Assembly: GCA_017311185.1 (NCBI GenBank)
Contig: JAESUZ010003089.1
Coordinates: 434,001-498,000 of the forward strand
Direction: 5' to 3'
Source of the DNA: Proteles cristata cristata
Taxonomy: Eukaryota > Chordata > Mammalia > Carnivora > Hyaenidae
Length of the DNA: 64,000 bases
The first letter of the stretch is position 1. Each line of letters starts with the position of its first letter. Below are positions 1 through 12,311 of the stretch, piece after piece. The position numbers and the translations under genes are program-made. Under the pieces are notes generated by a model. The model saw nothing but the letters and a program-made list of their open reading frames with translations, had not been told where the DNA came from and did no database searches.

Positions 1-224
1 TCTCACCACAGCCTCCCCTGCTCCACTGCCAGTGCTCTGCGGTCTCAGCAGCCGGTGGGGGGCGCTCCGTCCTCCCCAAGAGCCACAGTCTCCAGGGCCC
101 GGCACAGAGCACCCACCCCTCAGCTCCCACCCTGCCCCCGATGCAGGTGCGCCCTCTGGGACTCCGCAGCCAGTAGGGAGAGGCTGCTAGGTGCTCCCAC
201 TGAGGGGGGCGGGGCGGGCTCTAC

Positions 225-463
225 CTGAAAATGGGCCCCAGCTCCTGGAAGAGCTGGTGCAGCTCCAGGTGCAGGGTCTCCAGGCCCCGCTCCCTCCAGA
301 TCTGCAGCAGCCTCGCCCACCTGCTGCCGGGGCAGCGGGGGATGGCTTCGAAGGGCAGCACCGCCTTGGGGGCCGCAGTGGCTCCGGTGCCCAGCGCGCC
401 TGCCCTGCCCGGGGACGGCCAGGGCCCTGCCAGCCACGCTCGTGCCTTGGCCCCGACTGCCAT
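225..463 (-). CDS. CYP11B1: CYP11B (11-beta-hydroxylase/aldosterone synthase family), exon 1, left copy
   Basis: First coding exon of a mitochondrial class B cytochrome P450 that performs the last steps of cortisol or aldosterone synthesis in the adrenal cortex. It encodes 79 codons plus two bases. The N-terminus is rich in Ala and Arg, as expected for a mitochondrial presequence. It is followed by the family's conserved exon 1 end, with [23 protein letters not shown] and FQELGPIF. The ATG is the only one after the TATA box, and the exon closes on CAG|GTAGAG. The protein is identical to the right-arm copy at 46191. Exon 2 would lie about 115 bases beyond the left edge, so the gene is partial here and its integrity is unknown. 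CYP11B1 and CYP11B2 cannot be told apart from exon 1, so the symbol is a family-level choice. Confidence 0.93.
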
Positions 464-497
464 TCTGATGCTCCGTCAGCCCCCGTCAGCGCAGTCC

Positions 498-600
498 TTT
501 TATCTGGCTGGAGGCCTGGACCCACGACTCTATCACGTCATGGGAGATGTTGTCCCTGCACCAGGGACAGGAAACCGGGGACAGGGGTCAGGGCTGGAGG
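498..600 (-). promoter_or_regulatory. CYP11B proximal promoter, left copy
   Basis: Read on the minus strand, a TATA box (gataaaa, 498-504) lies about 35 bases upstream of the exon 1 ATG. A CRE-like TGACGTGA lies at 533-540 and a nuclear-receptor-type element (ctccagccctgacc) at 586-599. Order and spacing match the Ad1/CRE and Ad5 (SF-1/COUP/NURR) elements described for mammalian CYP11B promoters. Occupancy is inferred from motif match only. Confidence 0.8.
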
Positions 601-1529
601 CCTCCAGAAGAGATGGATGGGCGCCTTGTCCCACGATTACCCAAGCCTTGCTGGCAGCTGTGTGTGGAGAGCAGGGGCAGGGGCTGGGGCCGGATTGGGG
701 GCTGGATGGGGTTGGGGGGGATTTGAGCCCTTCCCTCCTCCCCGGTGGGGGAAGGGAGCAAGATGGAAGGGGCCCCTTAGCTATCAAGAGGAAAGCCCCT
801 CAAGGCTGTTGTCATGTGCCAGCTTTCCATGTCCTGGCCCGTCTCCCTCCGGGAAGATGGTGACGAGGGGCACCTGAGGCCCGCCTCCCTGCCCTGCCCC
901 AACACGGAGGTGCCCGAATTCCGGGTCCAAGGAGCAGGCCCCAGAGGAGCCTTCTTGCAAAGCCACTTAGTTGGGGCTCACACCCTTGGGCTGTGGGGGC
1001 CGCTGCTCCCCAGTCCCACAGGCTTGGCAGGCCCTGCCTGGGGGCTTCCTCTGGGGAAGGCAGTCCTGTGTGGAGGCCCGGCCAGGGGGTAGGGGTGGAG
1101 AAGGGTGAGGCAGAGCTGGGGGTCAAGGCCGGCCTGGCCCCAGACCACAGAGGACGCCCACAATGCAGATCCCCAGGCCTGGTGCCCCCCCACCCATCTG
1201 CGAGCATGGCTGGCGGGTGTGGAATGGAGAAGGACATGAGTCAGGGGCAGAGCCAAGCAAGGCCAGGGCGACGCGTCCCTGAATACGGGGCGCGCCCCCG
1301 AGGTCCACTGTCAGGAGGGGGTATGGTGAGCCGAGGGGCCAGACCTGCTCTCTGCAAAAGAGCTGGGCTGTGCCGTTTGCTGGGAGCATCCCGGGCCCGC
1401 CTGCTTCCTGCCCCGGGTTCATCCTGGGTCCTTCCTGCCCCCATCCCCAGAGACTGGGCCTCACCCCACGGGGCTCCCTGACTCCTCCACCCAGGCTGTG
1501 GGCCTCAGGCGCGGACGGCGAACTCTTGT

Positions 1530-1543
1530 GCGCCCCCTGGAGG
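1530..1543 (-). promoter_or_regulatory. CTCF-like motif
   Basis: The minus strand reads CCTCCAGGGGGCGC, a good match to the CTCF core. The mirror copy is at 45111-45124 on the plus strand, so the two arms carry this site in opposite orientations. Motif match only. Confidence 0.45.
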
Positions 1544-2211
1544 CCTGCAGGCCAACTGCAGCTGAGCCTCGGCCCCGCCCACAGAGGGCACCCCCCACCC
1601 CCCAGTGTGTCGGGCCGGCCGCTAAGGGGCCCTGGGATCCAGCCGGTTCCGCCCACGGAGTCCCATTTTATCACGCTGTCACCAGGGGTGTGTGCGATAG
1701 GAAAGGCCGGCGAGAAAAGGGGAGACAACCGGCCCAAGGCCCAGTCGGGGAGCGTGGGGTTATCGGCGGCGGTTCACACCACTGGACTTGCAGGGCTGGG
1801 GCCCGGGCGTCCACGCTTCCTTCCGCACTGGGATGAGCACGAACCGCCGCGTGACGCGGTGCGGGCGAAGCGCGTTGCTGGTTCTGCGCACACAGCGGGC
1901 TTGCCGGCGGGGCCGGGGTGGGGGGGAGGGGGGCCGTCCCAGGGCCCGCGGCCGGGGAAGGGCCGGGGGGCAGCTCGGCGCCGGGGGACAGGAAACACGT
2001 GTCAGACGCTCACGACAGCCCGACACACTCGGCACCAGGTTTCAAGCGCGGCCGACACCCAGGCCGTCACATGTGGCCAACAGGCTGTGGGACAGCAGGC
2101 GCCGAGGCCTGGGAGCGCCAGGGTGAGTGGGAGCCCCGGCATCGGGGGGCGGGGGGAGGGGGGTCCCTGCGGGTGTGGAGCTGTGTGCGTTGCTGCTGTG
2201 TTCTAGGGCTT

Positions 2212-3480
2212 GGGTTGGGTCTGGGTTCGTTCCACCCCTAAGGTCGGGTCTGGGAATGGGCCATGGTCCCCAGCCCGGGGTCCTGTGCGCTGGTCCGCGG
2301 TTACCAGTAGGGGGAGCCCGCTCCGGGCGGGGTGGGGCCGGCCGCGCTCCCAGGTTGCTGAGGGGTCAAGGGGACGCCCCCCCGCTGCAGGCCGACGACA
2401 GGCAGGGCCCGACCCGCAGGCACTGGTCCAGGGTGTGAACACAGGGAGGGTCCCTCCAGCCATCCCGGGAAGGGGAGCTGCAGCCGGGCCCCGCGCTGAC
2501 CCACGGCCGTTGCCGCCCCGGAGCCCCCTTTCCGGGAACAGACCAGCACTGCGACCTGCGAGCAGAGAACGGGTGGCGCGGCGTCCTGGTCCCTCTGCAC
2601 CCGGCCGGGACCCTGTCCTGCAGGCAGCCCCGGGCGGATGGGCGCTCCAGGGCAGCAGGCCGGCGTCCTGGCTCGTGTTCCCACGCTGGGCAAGAACCCC
2701 GCCCCGCCTCGTGGTTTGCAGGGGTGACGAGCCTTAAGATTCAGTCGGGTGTTTCTCAAAAGAACCAACGCCAGGGCACGAACAGCCCTCGTGGGCACAC
2801 ACAGCCCCTGCCCAGCGGCCTGTGCCCACCTCACCTGGACGTGCTCCGATGCGTGGAGAACACAGGTGCCTTTCTAGGGATCAGAGCGTCTCCGACCTCC
2901 GGACCTTAGCGCCCCCTGCTTCCTCCCCAGGATCGCTCCGGCCCCTATGAGTCTTGGTCTCCATCACTCATACTCTGCTTCCTGTCCTCCACGTTTAAAA
3001 ACACAGAGCTCAGCGCTTTGAACTTGGGTCTGCATGAGCCTGCAGCCAGCAGTGTGTCCACACACACGCTGTGTCTCCCCATCTGCCTCCCAACATGCTG
3101 GCCAGTTCGAGGCGGACCGTAAGACAGAAAGAAGGGTGTTGTCGAATCTCGCCATCCCAAGCGGACCGCACACCCCCTCAGGCAGGCAGGTGTTTAGACT
3201 GACGCTTCCTGCGCGGGCCCTTCTCCTGTGCAGCTGTGTCCTGCAGCGCCCTTGACAGCGCCCGCGGCGTCTCTATTCCGGGGGTCGCCCGAGAAGCCTC
3301 CGAAAGCCCGAGGGCTCGTGCAGGATGCTCATCTGCACCCGTGCCGGTCCCCGTTTGCATCCTCGCAGGTGCCTACGGAGCAGGTTACAGGAGGGACCCA
3401 TGCTGGCTTCCGGTCCCAGGGAGCCCTCCTCGGGTCCGCTGAGGACATTAGTGCACCCCCCATCCCAGCGTCCTGGGTGC
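2212..3480. other. GC-rich unassigned intergenic DNA
   Basis: No exon with a conserved protein match was seen. Two CTCF-like cores occur: ccagtagggggagc at 2304-2317 (plus) and the reverse of agcgccccctgcttcc at 2908-2923. The open frames here overlap on both strands and look like GC-rich chance frames. Confidence 0.5.
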
Positions 3481-4080
3481 AGCTGTTTCCTTTCGGCCGA
3501 TAGTCGCCTGGAATGTGTATTTCCATCCTGTGACTTTTCGCCTTTCCCTAACTTGTATCCGCGATGTTCCTCCCCGGAGCGCCATACAGCCGGGTCTTGT
3601 TTTCTCCATCTTTCTGTGGCTTTCTCTATATAGGATCGTGTTATCTGAAAATAGGGAACGTTTTACTTCTTCCTTACCCGTTGCTAGGCTTTACTTCTTT
3701 TTCTTGTCTGAATCCCGTGGCCAGGACTTCCAGCACTACGTTGAATAACAGTGGTGAGAGAGGACATTCTCGGCTCTTCCTGACCTCAGGGGGGAAGCGC
3801 TCAGGTTTCCCCCACTGAGTATGATGTCAGCTCTGGGTTTTTCATATATGGCCTTTATTATGTTGAGGTATGTTCCGTTTTGTAAACCTACTTTGTTGAG
3901 GGTTTATGGTCGTGGATCGATGTTGTACTTCAACGCCTTTTCTGCACCTATTGAAAGGATCATATGGTTTTTATCCTTTCTCTTGCCGATGTGATGTATC
4001 GCACTGATCGATTTGCGAATATTGAGGCACCCTCTGCACCCTGGAATAAATCCCACTTGACTGTGGTGAATGATTTTTTT

Positions 4081-4300
4081 TAATGTTTTTTTTTTATTTA
4101 TTTCTAGGAGAGAGAGAGAGAGAGAGACAGCGTGAGCAGGGGAGGGTCAAAGAGAGAGGGAGTCACAGACTCTGAAACAGGCTCTAGGCTCTGAGCTGGC
4201 AGTCAGCACAGAGCCCTATGCGGGGCTCGAACCCACGAACCGCGAGATCATGACCTAAGCGAAAGTCGGATGCTTAACCAACTAAGCCACCCAGGCGCCC
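4081..4300 (-). mobile_element. Feliform tRNA-Lys SINE with TSD
   Basis: Full-length minus-strand SINE: T-rich tail, (GA)n stretch, body, then the tRNA-derived head ending in ccaggcgccc. It is flanked by a near-perfect 20-bp target-site duplication (ctgtggtgaatgat plus T run) at 4061-4080 and 4301-4320, inside L1 copy A. Confidence 0.95.
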
Positions 4301-4543
4301 CTGTGGTGAATGATTTTTTAATGTACTGTTGGATTCACTTTGCTAATATTTTGCTGAGGATTTTTACATCTATGTTCACCTGAGCTATTGGCCTGTAGGT
4401 TTATTTTTTAGTGATGTGTTTATCTGATTTTGGTATCAGGGTAATACTGGTCTCATAGAATGAGTTTGGAAGACTTCCTTTCTCTTCTATTTTTTGGAAT
4501 AATTTGAGAAGAGTAATATTAACTCTGCTTTAAATATTTGGTG

Positions 4544-4755
4544 GAGGGGCGTGTGAGTGACTCAGTCGGTTAAGCATCCGACTTTGGCTCGGGTCATGAT
4601 CTCACGGTTTGTGGGTTTAAGCCCCGCGTTGGGCTCTGTGCTGACAGTGCAGAAACTGCTTGGGATTGTCTCTCTCTCCCTCTCTCTCTGTCCCTCCCCC
4701 ACTTGCACTTTCTCTCTCTCTCAAAATAAATAAACTTTTAAAATGTTAAAATAAA
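4544..4755 (+). mobile_element. Feliform tRNA-Lys SINE
   Basis: Plus-strand copy with a diverged head (gtgtgagtgactcagtcgg), A-box/B-box-like tRNA region, (TC)n and an A-rich end. It is flanked by the imperfect repeats taaatatttggtgga and taaatgtttggtaga. Confidence 0.88.
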
Positions 4756-7594
4756 TAAATGTTTGGTAGAATTCCCCTCTGAAGCCATCTGGTCCTGGAC
4801 TTGATTTTTGGGAGTATTTTGATTAATGGTTCAATTTCATTGGTAGTAACTGGTCTGTTCAAAATTTCTATGTCTTCCTGATTCTGTCTGGGGAGGTTAT
4901 ATGTTTCTAGGAATGTATCCATTTCTTCCAGGTTTTCCAGTTTGTTAGCATGTAATTTTTCATAATATCCTCTTATAATTTTCTATTTCTGTGATGTCGG
5001 CTGTTATTTTTCCTCTTTCATTTCCGATTTCATCTGTTTCTTGCCCTTTCTTTTCATCAGTCTAAGAGTTGATCAATTTTCTTCATGTGTTCAAAAAACC
5101 AGCTCCTGGTTTCATTGCTCTGGTCTTTGTTTTTTAGTCTCTATTTCATTTATTTATGCTCGAATCTTTATTATTTTCGTCCTTGTCCTGGCTTTGGTCT
5201 CTGTTCTTCTGTTTCTAGCTCTTTCAGGTGTAACTTTACCTTGTTTATTTGGGATCTTTCTTGCTTCTTGAGGCACAAATGTCTCTCTTCGATCACCCTT
5301 GCTGTGTCCCAAAGATTTTGGCCATTGCGGCCAAACATGTCCCCCATTCTGGAGAATGTTCTATGTGCACTTGAAAAGAATGTGTATTCCGCTCTTTTAG
5401 GGTGGAATGTTTGAATATATCTGTTCAGTGTGTCATTCAGAGCCACTGTTTCCTTGCTGATTCTCCATTCAGGTGAGCTGTCCATTGATGTCAGCGGGGT
5501 GTTATGCTCCATTTCGTCCTTTATGTTTGTTATTAGTGTCTTTGTGTTTTGGGAACTACCATCTTGGTCCATAAATATTTTCAGTTGTTCTATCTTCATG
5601 TTAGATTGTCCCCTGTAAGATTCTGAAGTGTCCTTCTTTGTTTCTTCTTGCAGGCTTGTTTTGAAGTCTAGACTGTCAATATAAGTATTGCTATTCTGGC
5701 TTTCGTTTGACTTCCACTTGCATGATAAATGCTTTTCCACTCCTTCACTTTCAATCTGCAGGTATCCTTAGGTCTGAAATGGGTCTCTTGTAGGCAGCAT
5801 AAAGATGGGTCTCGCCTGTTTATCCATTCCGTCACCCTATGTCTTTGGTTTGGAGTGTTTAGTCCATTTATATTCAAAGTAATTATTGACAGGTATCTAT
5901 CTCATGCCATTTTGTTTCTTGCTTAATTAAAGGTTATTGTTTTTTTAGTTCTCTGTTCCTTTCTTCTCTTGTTCTCTTCTCTCACATCTTGCTGGCTTTC
6001 TTTAGTGGTTGGATTCCTTTCTCTTTATTTTCTGTGTGTCCATTATAGGTCTTTAAGTTGTGGTTACCATTAGTTTTATATACAACCTCTTCTGCATATA
6101 GCAGTCTGTGATCAGTTGATGGTTGCTTAAGCTCGAACGCATTCTTTATGCCTTCCCACCACACCATGTTTTAGGTATATGGTATTATACTTTACATCCT
6201 TTTATTTTTATTTCTATATTATTTTCTGAATCCTTTGACTGAATTGTAGTAGAAATACTTAATTTTGCTGCTTTTGTGCTTCCTACTTTTTTTTTTTTTT
6301 TTTTTACTCTACTTACGGTCTTTTCTTTTCACTCAGCGTCCCCCTTAACATTTCTTGTAAGGCTGGTTTATTGATGATAAATTCCTTTAACTTTTGTTTG
6401 TCTGGGAAACTCTTTCCCCCTCCTTCTGTTCTGAATGACGGCCTTGCTGGAGAGAGGATTCTGGGCTGCAGTTCTCCCCTTTCAGCACTTTGAATATAGC
6501 ATGCCACTTCCTTCTGGCGTGCCAAGTTTATGCTGAAAAATCTGCCAATAGCCTAATGGGGTTTCCCTTACATGTAACTTCTTTTCTCTTGCTGCTTTTA
6601 AAATTCTCTATCACTTTTTGCATTTAATTATCATGTGTCTTGGTGTGGACTTCCTTGGGCTGATTTTGATGGAGGCTTTCTGTGCCTCCTGCATCTAGAT
6701 TTCTGTTTCCTTCCCCAGATTCAGGAAGTTTTCAGATATTATTTCTTTAAATAAATCTCCTGCCCCCCCTTTACTCTCCATTCTCCTTCTGGGATCCCTT
6801 TAATGTGAATGTTATTACACTTGATGGTGTTGCTGAGCTCCTTTAACCTATTCTCAGCATTCATCATTCCTTTTTCTTTCTGTTCAGCTTGGTTGCTTTT
6901 CATTACTCTGTCCTCCAGCTCTCTGATCTGTTCTTCTGCCTCTTCTAATCTGCGATTAATGCCCTCTAGTGTATTTTTAATATCAGTATCAAGTTCTTCA
7001 TCTCTTATTCATTCCTTTTTATATTTTTCTATCTCTTTGTCGAAGGTCTCACTGGGATCCCTCACTCTTCTCAAGTCCAGTGAAATGTCTTTATGACCAT
7101 TACCTTGAATTGTTTATCAGGCATGGCTCATCTGTATTTCATTTAGTTCTTTTGCTGTGATTTTGTCCTGTTCTTTGATTTGGGAGACTTTCTTCTGTTT
7201 CATTTTGTCCAGCTTTCTGTTCGTTTCTATGTGTCAGGGAGGTCAGCTACACTTCCTGATCTTGAAAGTAGTGGCCTTATGAAGAAGAGAGTTGGTGGTG
7301 CCCTACAGCAAAACGCCCCTTGTTCACCAGAACAGTGTACTTCAGTGCTGTCTCCTGTGTGAACGACATGCATTCTACTGCTGTGGCTGAGCTGCACTTG
7401 CCTTCAGACTAATTGGCTGTGATGGCCCACCTTGCCTGTTGTGGGCCAGGGTTGGTCCCTGTGCTGTGAAGGGGCCAGTCTGGGGCTGCTATGGGCTTGT
7501 AGTTCGGTGGTGTCAGCACTGAAGCCAGATGCGTGCCCTCAGCCTGTTTCCCGGGGCTGCAGTCACCCCAAGCTGCTGAATTGCCCTCCTTTTT

Positions 7595-7807
7595 TTTTTT
7601 TTAATGTTTTATTTATTTCTAGGAGAAAGAGAGACAGCGTGAGCAGGCGAGGGTCAGAGAGAGAGGGAGTCACAGACTGAAACAGGCTCCAGGCTCTGAG
7701 ATGGCAGTCAGCACAGAGCCCGATGCGGGGCTCAAACCCACGAACCACGAGATCATGACCTAAGTGAAAGTCGGATGCTTAACCGACTAAGCCACCCAGG
7801 CGCCCCA
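7595..7807 (-). mobile_element. Feliform tRNA-Lys SINE with TSD
   Basis: Minus-strand copy of the young type, flanked by an 18-bp duplication (tgaattgccctccttttt) at 7577-7594 and 7808-7825. It lies between L1 copies A and B. Confidence 0.95.
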
Positions 7808-8310
7808 TGAATTGCCCTCCTTTTTAAGGCTGAATAATATTCCCTTGTTTACATACACACCCATTTTGCTTTTCCATTCATCTGCCAATCGTGAATAAGG
7901 CTGCTATGAACATGAGTGTAAAAACATCCCTTTGAGCCCCTGCTCTCAACTCTTTTGTGTATATATACCCAGAAGTGGAGTTGCTGGGTTGTAAAGTAAT
8001 TCTGTTTTTAATATTTTGAGGAGTCACCGTACTTTTTCCCCAGCAGTTATATCATTTTACTTTTCCACCAACAGTACACACAGTTTCCAATTTCACTAAA
8101 TCCTGGCCAGAATGTGTCATTTTCTGTTTTGCTGATAGTAGGAACGCTACTGGGTGTGAAATCATATCATCGTTTAGATCTGCATTTCCCTAGTGATTCA
8201 TGATGTTGAGCATCTTTTTGTATACTTATTTGCTTTGGGAAAATGTCTATTCCTGTCTTTTGTCCATTTTTGAATGAGATCATTTGGGGGAGGGGTTGTA
8301 GTTGAATTTT

Positions 8311-8521
8311 TTAAATGTTTTTAATTTATTTCTGAGAGAGAGAGAGAGAGAGAGAGCAGGGAAGGGTCAGGGAGAGAAGGAGACACAGAATCTGAAACAG
8401 GCTCCATGCTCTGACCTAGCTGTCAGCACAGAGTCGACGTGGGGCTCAAACCCATGCACTGTGAGATCATGACCTGAGCTGAAGTCGGATGCTTAACCAA
8501 CTGAGCCACCCAGGCACTCTA
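8311..8521 (-). mobile_element. Feliform tRNA-Lys SINE
   Basis: Minus-strand copy with a slightly diverged head (cacccaggcactct). It is flanked by gtagttgaatttt at 8298-8310 and gtagttaaatttt at 8522-8534. Confidence 0.9.
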
Positions 8522-8736
8522 GTAGTTAAATTTTAAGAGTATATATTATGGATCTTAATACCTTATCATGTATATGCTTTATAAATATGTTCTTTTTCTG
8601 TGGGTTGCCTTTTACTCAGTGAATAGTATCTTTTGATACAATTTTTTTTTAATTTTTATGAAGTCAATTTTGCCTACTTTTTTTTTTTTTTTTTGTGGTT
8701 GTTACCTGTGCCCTTACTGTCATATAAAAAATATTA

Positions 8737-8945
8737 GGGGCACCTGGGTGGCTCAGTCGGTTAAGAATCTGACTTCAGCTCAGGTCATGATCTCACTGTT
8801 CGTGGGTTCGAGCCCCGTGTTGGGCTCTGTGCTGACAGCCTGCTTCTGATTCTGTATCTCCCTGTCTCTCTGACCCTCCCCTGCTCACGCTGCCTCTCTC
8901 TCTCTCTCAGGAATAAATTTTAAAACATTAAAAAAAATTTTTTAA
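8737..8945 (+). mobile_element. Feliform tRNA-Lys SINE
   Basis: Plus-strand copy starting ggggcacctgggtggctc, with tRNA-like region, (TC)n and an A-rich tail. It is inserted in L1 copy B next to an A/T-rich imperfect target duplication. Confidence 0.92.
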
Positions 8946-11702
8946 TAAAAAAAATCAGTGTCCAATCCAATGTTGTGAAGATTTCCACCTTTGTTTTCTT
9001 CTTAGAGTTTTATTGTTTTAGGGCTTATCCTTAGATGTTTAATCAACTTTAAATTAACTTTTATACATTGTTTGAGGGTAAGGCTCCTGCTTCATTCTTT
9101 TTCACATGGACATCCAGTTTTCCTGACATCATTTATTGAAAAGACTGTCTTTCCCCATTGAATGGTCTTATTCCATTAGTTTATATGCTTGTCTTTAGGC
9201 CAATACCATCCTGTTTTGACTACTGTAGTTTTGCAGTAAGTTTTGAAATGAGGGAGTGTGAGTCTTCCTGGTTGTAGGTTTTTTTCCAAAATTGTTTTGG
9301 CTACTAGAGAGCCCTTCAGATTCCATATGAATTTTAGGGTTTGTTTTTTTTTATTTCTGCAATGCACATCATTAGGATTTCAATAAGGATCGCATTGAAT
9401 AATCTGTAGATCACTTCTGGTATTTTGACATTTTTACAATATTGTCTTCTAATCCACAACCACGGGATGTGTTTCCATTGATTTTTGTCTTCTTCAGTTT
9501 CTTTCAGCAGTGCTTTGTAGTTTTAATTGCATGAGTCTTTCATTTCGTTGGTTAAGTCTATTCCAAAGGGTCTAATTCTTTTTCATGTTATTGTAAATGG
9601 GATCGTTTTTATAATTTCCTTTTCAGATTGTTCATTGTTTTAGTGCAGAAATGCAACTGATTTTCATGTGTTGGCTTTGGGTCCTGTTCATTTGCTAAAT
9701 TCGTTTACCACTTTGAACATCTCTTTTGTGGAATCTTTAGGGTTTTCTACATATAAGATCACATCATTTGCAAAGAGAGATCATTTTACTTCTTCCTTTA
9801 CAATTTAATGTCTTTTATTTCTCCTTGTCCAACTATTCTGGCTAGAGCTTCCAGTACTATTTTGAATATAAGTGGAGAAAACAAGTATCCTTGCCTTGTT
9901 CCTGATCTTGGAGGGAAGGCTTTTAGTCTTTCACCATTAAGTATGATGTTGGCTGTGGGATTTTCAGACATGCCTTTATTATGTCAAAGTATTTTCTTTC
10001 TTATTTTGTTGAGTGTTTTTATCATGAGTGAGTTTATCAGATGATTTTCTGTATCAGTCCAGATGATTTGTGGTTTTTATCCTTCATTTTGTTGATGTGT
10101 CATATTACATTGATCAGTTTTTGTATTTTGAAAGTTCTTTGCATCCAAGAGATAAATTCTACTTGGTCATAGTGTATTATCCTTTTAATATGCTGCTGAA
10201 TTCTGTTCCTTAGTATTTGGTTGAGCATTTTTGTATCAATGCTCATAAGGGATATTGGTCTGTAGTTTCCTTGTACTGACTGTCTGGTTTTGTTGTCAGG
10301 GTCTTGCTGGCCTTACAGAATGAGGTAGGAAGTTTTCCCGGCTCTACAAAATTCTGGAAAAGTTCGAGAAGGACTGATGTTAGTTCTTCTTTAAATGTTT
10401 TATAGAATCATCAGTGAAGCTGTCAGGTCCAAGACTTTTTTGTTGGGATATTTGTGACTACTGAGTCAATCTCCTTGCTAATAGGTCTATTCAGATTTTC
10501 TATTTCTTTATGATTTACTCTTGGTAGAGATTTTTCCCCTAGGAATATATCCATTTCATCTTAAGTTATCCTAAATTTTGGTGTACAATTGTTCCTATTA
10601 CTCTCTTATAATCATTTTTATTCCTGTGGGATCAATGTTATGTTCCTACTTTCATTTCTGATTTTCATAATTTCAGCCTTCTCTCTCTCTCTTTTCTTAG
10701 TTGATCTAGCTAAAGGTTTGTCAGTTTTACTGATCTTTTCAAAGAACCAGATTTTGGTTTCATTATCTGTTTTTTTTCTATTCTGTTTCATTTTTCTCTT
10801 CTCTAATCTTTATTATTTTCTTTTTCTGTCAGCTTTCAGTTGTGTTCTTACTCTAGTTCCTTATGTAGAAAAGTTAGGTTGTTGAGAGATCTTTTTGGTC
10901 TTATCGTAAGTGTTTATAGTATAAATTTCCCCTTAGCTTCATCCCATGCTCTGGTGCACACGGTTTCATTTATCCCTAGCATTTGTTCATTACCCTTGTG
11001 ATTTCTTCTGTGATCCATTCATTGTTTAAAGTGGTGGAGTTTAATTTCCGCAGTTGCCTGGCTTTTTCAGTTTTACTTTTGTTATTAATTTCTAACTTTT
11101 TCCTGTTCTGGTCAGAGGGGATACTTTGTATAATATCTTTTTTTTAAATCTATTGAGACTTAATTCACGGCCTACCAAGTGGTCTATCCAGCTCTATCAG
11201 CTGTATCTGATGCACTTGAGAAGAATGTTGTCAGGAAGAGTGTTGTGTATAGTCTGTTAGGTCTGGTTGGTTTATTATCTTCTATTTCTTTACTAATCTT
11301 CCATATGTTTTTCTATCCTATTGTGCATGAAGTATTGAAGTCTCCAATTATTTCTGTAGAAATGTCTATTTCTTTCTTCAATTCTGTCATTTTTTTTGCT
11401 TCATATATTCTGATGGTCTGTTATTATGTGTGCAAATGTTTATAATTGTTACATCTTTTTGCTCTACTGAACCTTTTTGTTAATACATAATGTCCTTCTT
11501 CGTCTCTTATAAGCTTTTTGAAAAATCTAAAGTCTATTTTATCTAATGTTGGTAGAGCCACCCCTGTTCTCTTTTGGTCACTGTATGCATGGAATGTCAT
11601 TTTCTATCCTTTCTCTTTCAACCTGCTTGTGTCTTTCAATCTCAAGTGGGTCACTTGTAGACAGCATGTAGTTAGGTCGTATGGTTATTTTTGTTTCTTT
11701 TT

Positions 11703-12311
11703 AACTGAAGTATAGTTAACATACAAGGTTATATTAGTTTCAACTGTACAATATAATGACTTGACAATTCCATACATTACACTATGCTCGCCACAAGTAT
11801 AGCTACAATGTGTCACTATACAATGCTACTACGATATTATTGACAATATTCCTATGCTGTACTTTTTAATCCCCATGTCTTAGTTATTGTATACTGGAAG
11901 TTTGTACCTCTTAATCACCTTCACCTTTTAGTCATTCCCCCACCTTCTCCTCTCTGACAACCATCAATTTGTTCTTTGTATCTATGAGTCTGTTTCTGTT
12001 TATTTTTTATTTGTTCATTTGTTTTTTAGTCCAGATATAACTGAAATCATATGGTATTTGTCTTTCTATGTCTGACTTATTTCACGTAGTATAATACCCT
12101 CTAGGTCCAGCCATGTTTTCACAAATGGCAAGATCCCATTCCTTTTTATGTATGTGTAGTACTCCATTATATATATATAATATTATATAATAATATAATA
12201 TTCCATATATATAAATACTCCATTAAATATATGTGTATATATCACATATTTATTTATATCACATATTTGTTTATCCATTATTGGATGTGTCATGTGTTTA
12301 CATCCATTCTT
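11703..12311 (-). mobile_element. L1 3'-end fragment (copy C)
   Basis: Minus-strand L1 3' UTR and ORF2 end of an older subfamily, recognised by the 'aactgaagtatagttaaca' start and the 'gaaatcatatggtatttg' segment. It is nested in copy B. An A+T microsatellite (ata/tat repeats, about 12170-12270) lies inside it. Confidence 0.7.

Larger units (their letters stand above)
1..2211. repeat. Left arm of large inverted duplication (CYP11B 5' region)
   Basis: This block is the reverse complement of about 44443-46653. Paired positions add up to 46654 over most of the arm. I found six substitutions and one 1-bp length change (a G run near 2155), about 0.3% divergence. Similarity stops sharply after 'ttctagggctt' at 2211. 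The arm probably continues left of the window, because the right arm carries on into CYP11B exon 2. It contains a CYP11B promoter and exon 1 on the minus strand, then a CpG-rich segment at about 1780-2110. Confidence 0.95.
3480..7576 (-). mobile_element. Degraded L1 LINE (copy A)
   Basis: Reading the minus strand gives L1 5'-UTR-like sequence (about 7580-7250), ORF1 remnants (7180-6310, including the C-terminal part at 6313-6525 with 'LQPRILSPARPSF' and 'KQKLKEFI') and ORF2 endonuclease and RT remnants (5877-3500, with 'MNINGLNTPNQRHRV' and 'CCLQETHF'). Frames are heavily broken. The 3' part of ORF2 and the 3' UTR are missing at the 3480 side, so the element is incomplete at its 3' end. SINEs have inserted at 4081 and 4544. 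Confidence 0.85.
7826..11702 (-). mobile_element. Older L1 LINE (copy B), 3' portion
   Basis: Minus-strand L1. The segment at 7826-8300 matches the end of ORF2 and start of the 3' UTR, and 9000-11690 covers the reverse-transcriptase and endonuclease parts of ORF2. No frame longer than about 100 codons survives. The element is split by an L1 3' end at 11703 and by a full-length L1 at 12323, and continues at about 19227. Confidence 0.82.

Noticed and set aside
191..877. 228- and 210-codon plus-strand frames (and mirror frames at 45777-46463)
   Set aside because: They are antisense shadows of CYP11B exon 1 and its promoter.
4061..4320. CRISPR-like spaced direct repeats
   Set aside because: The repeated segments are target-site duplications around a SINE; the host is a mammal.
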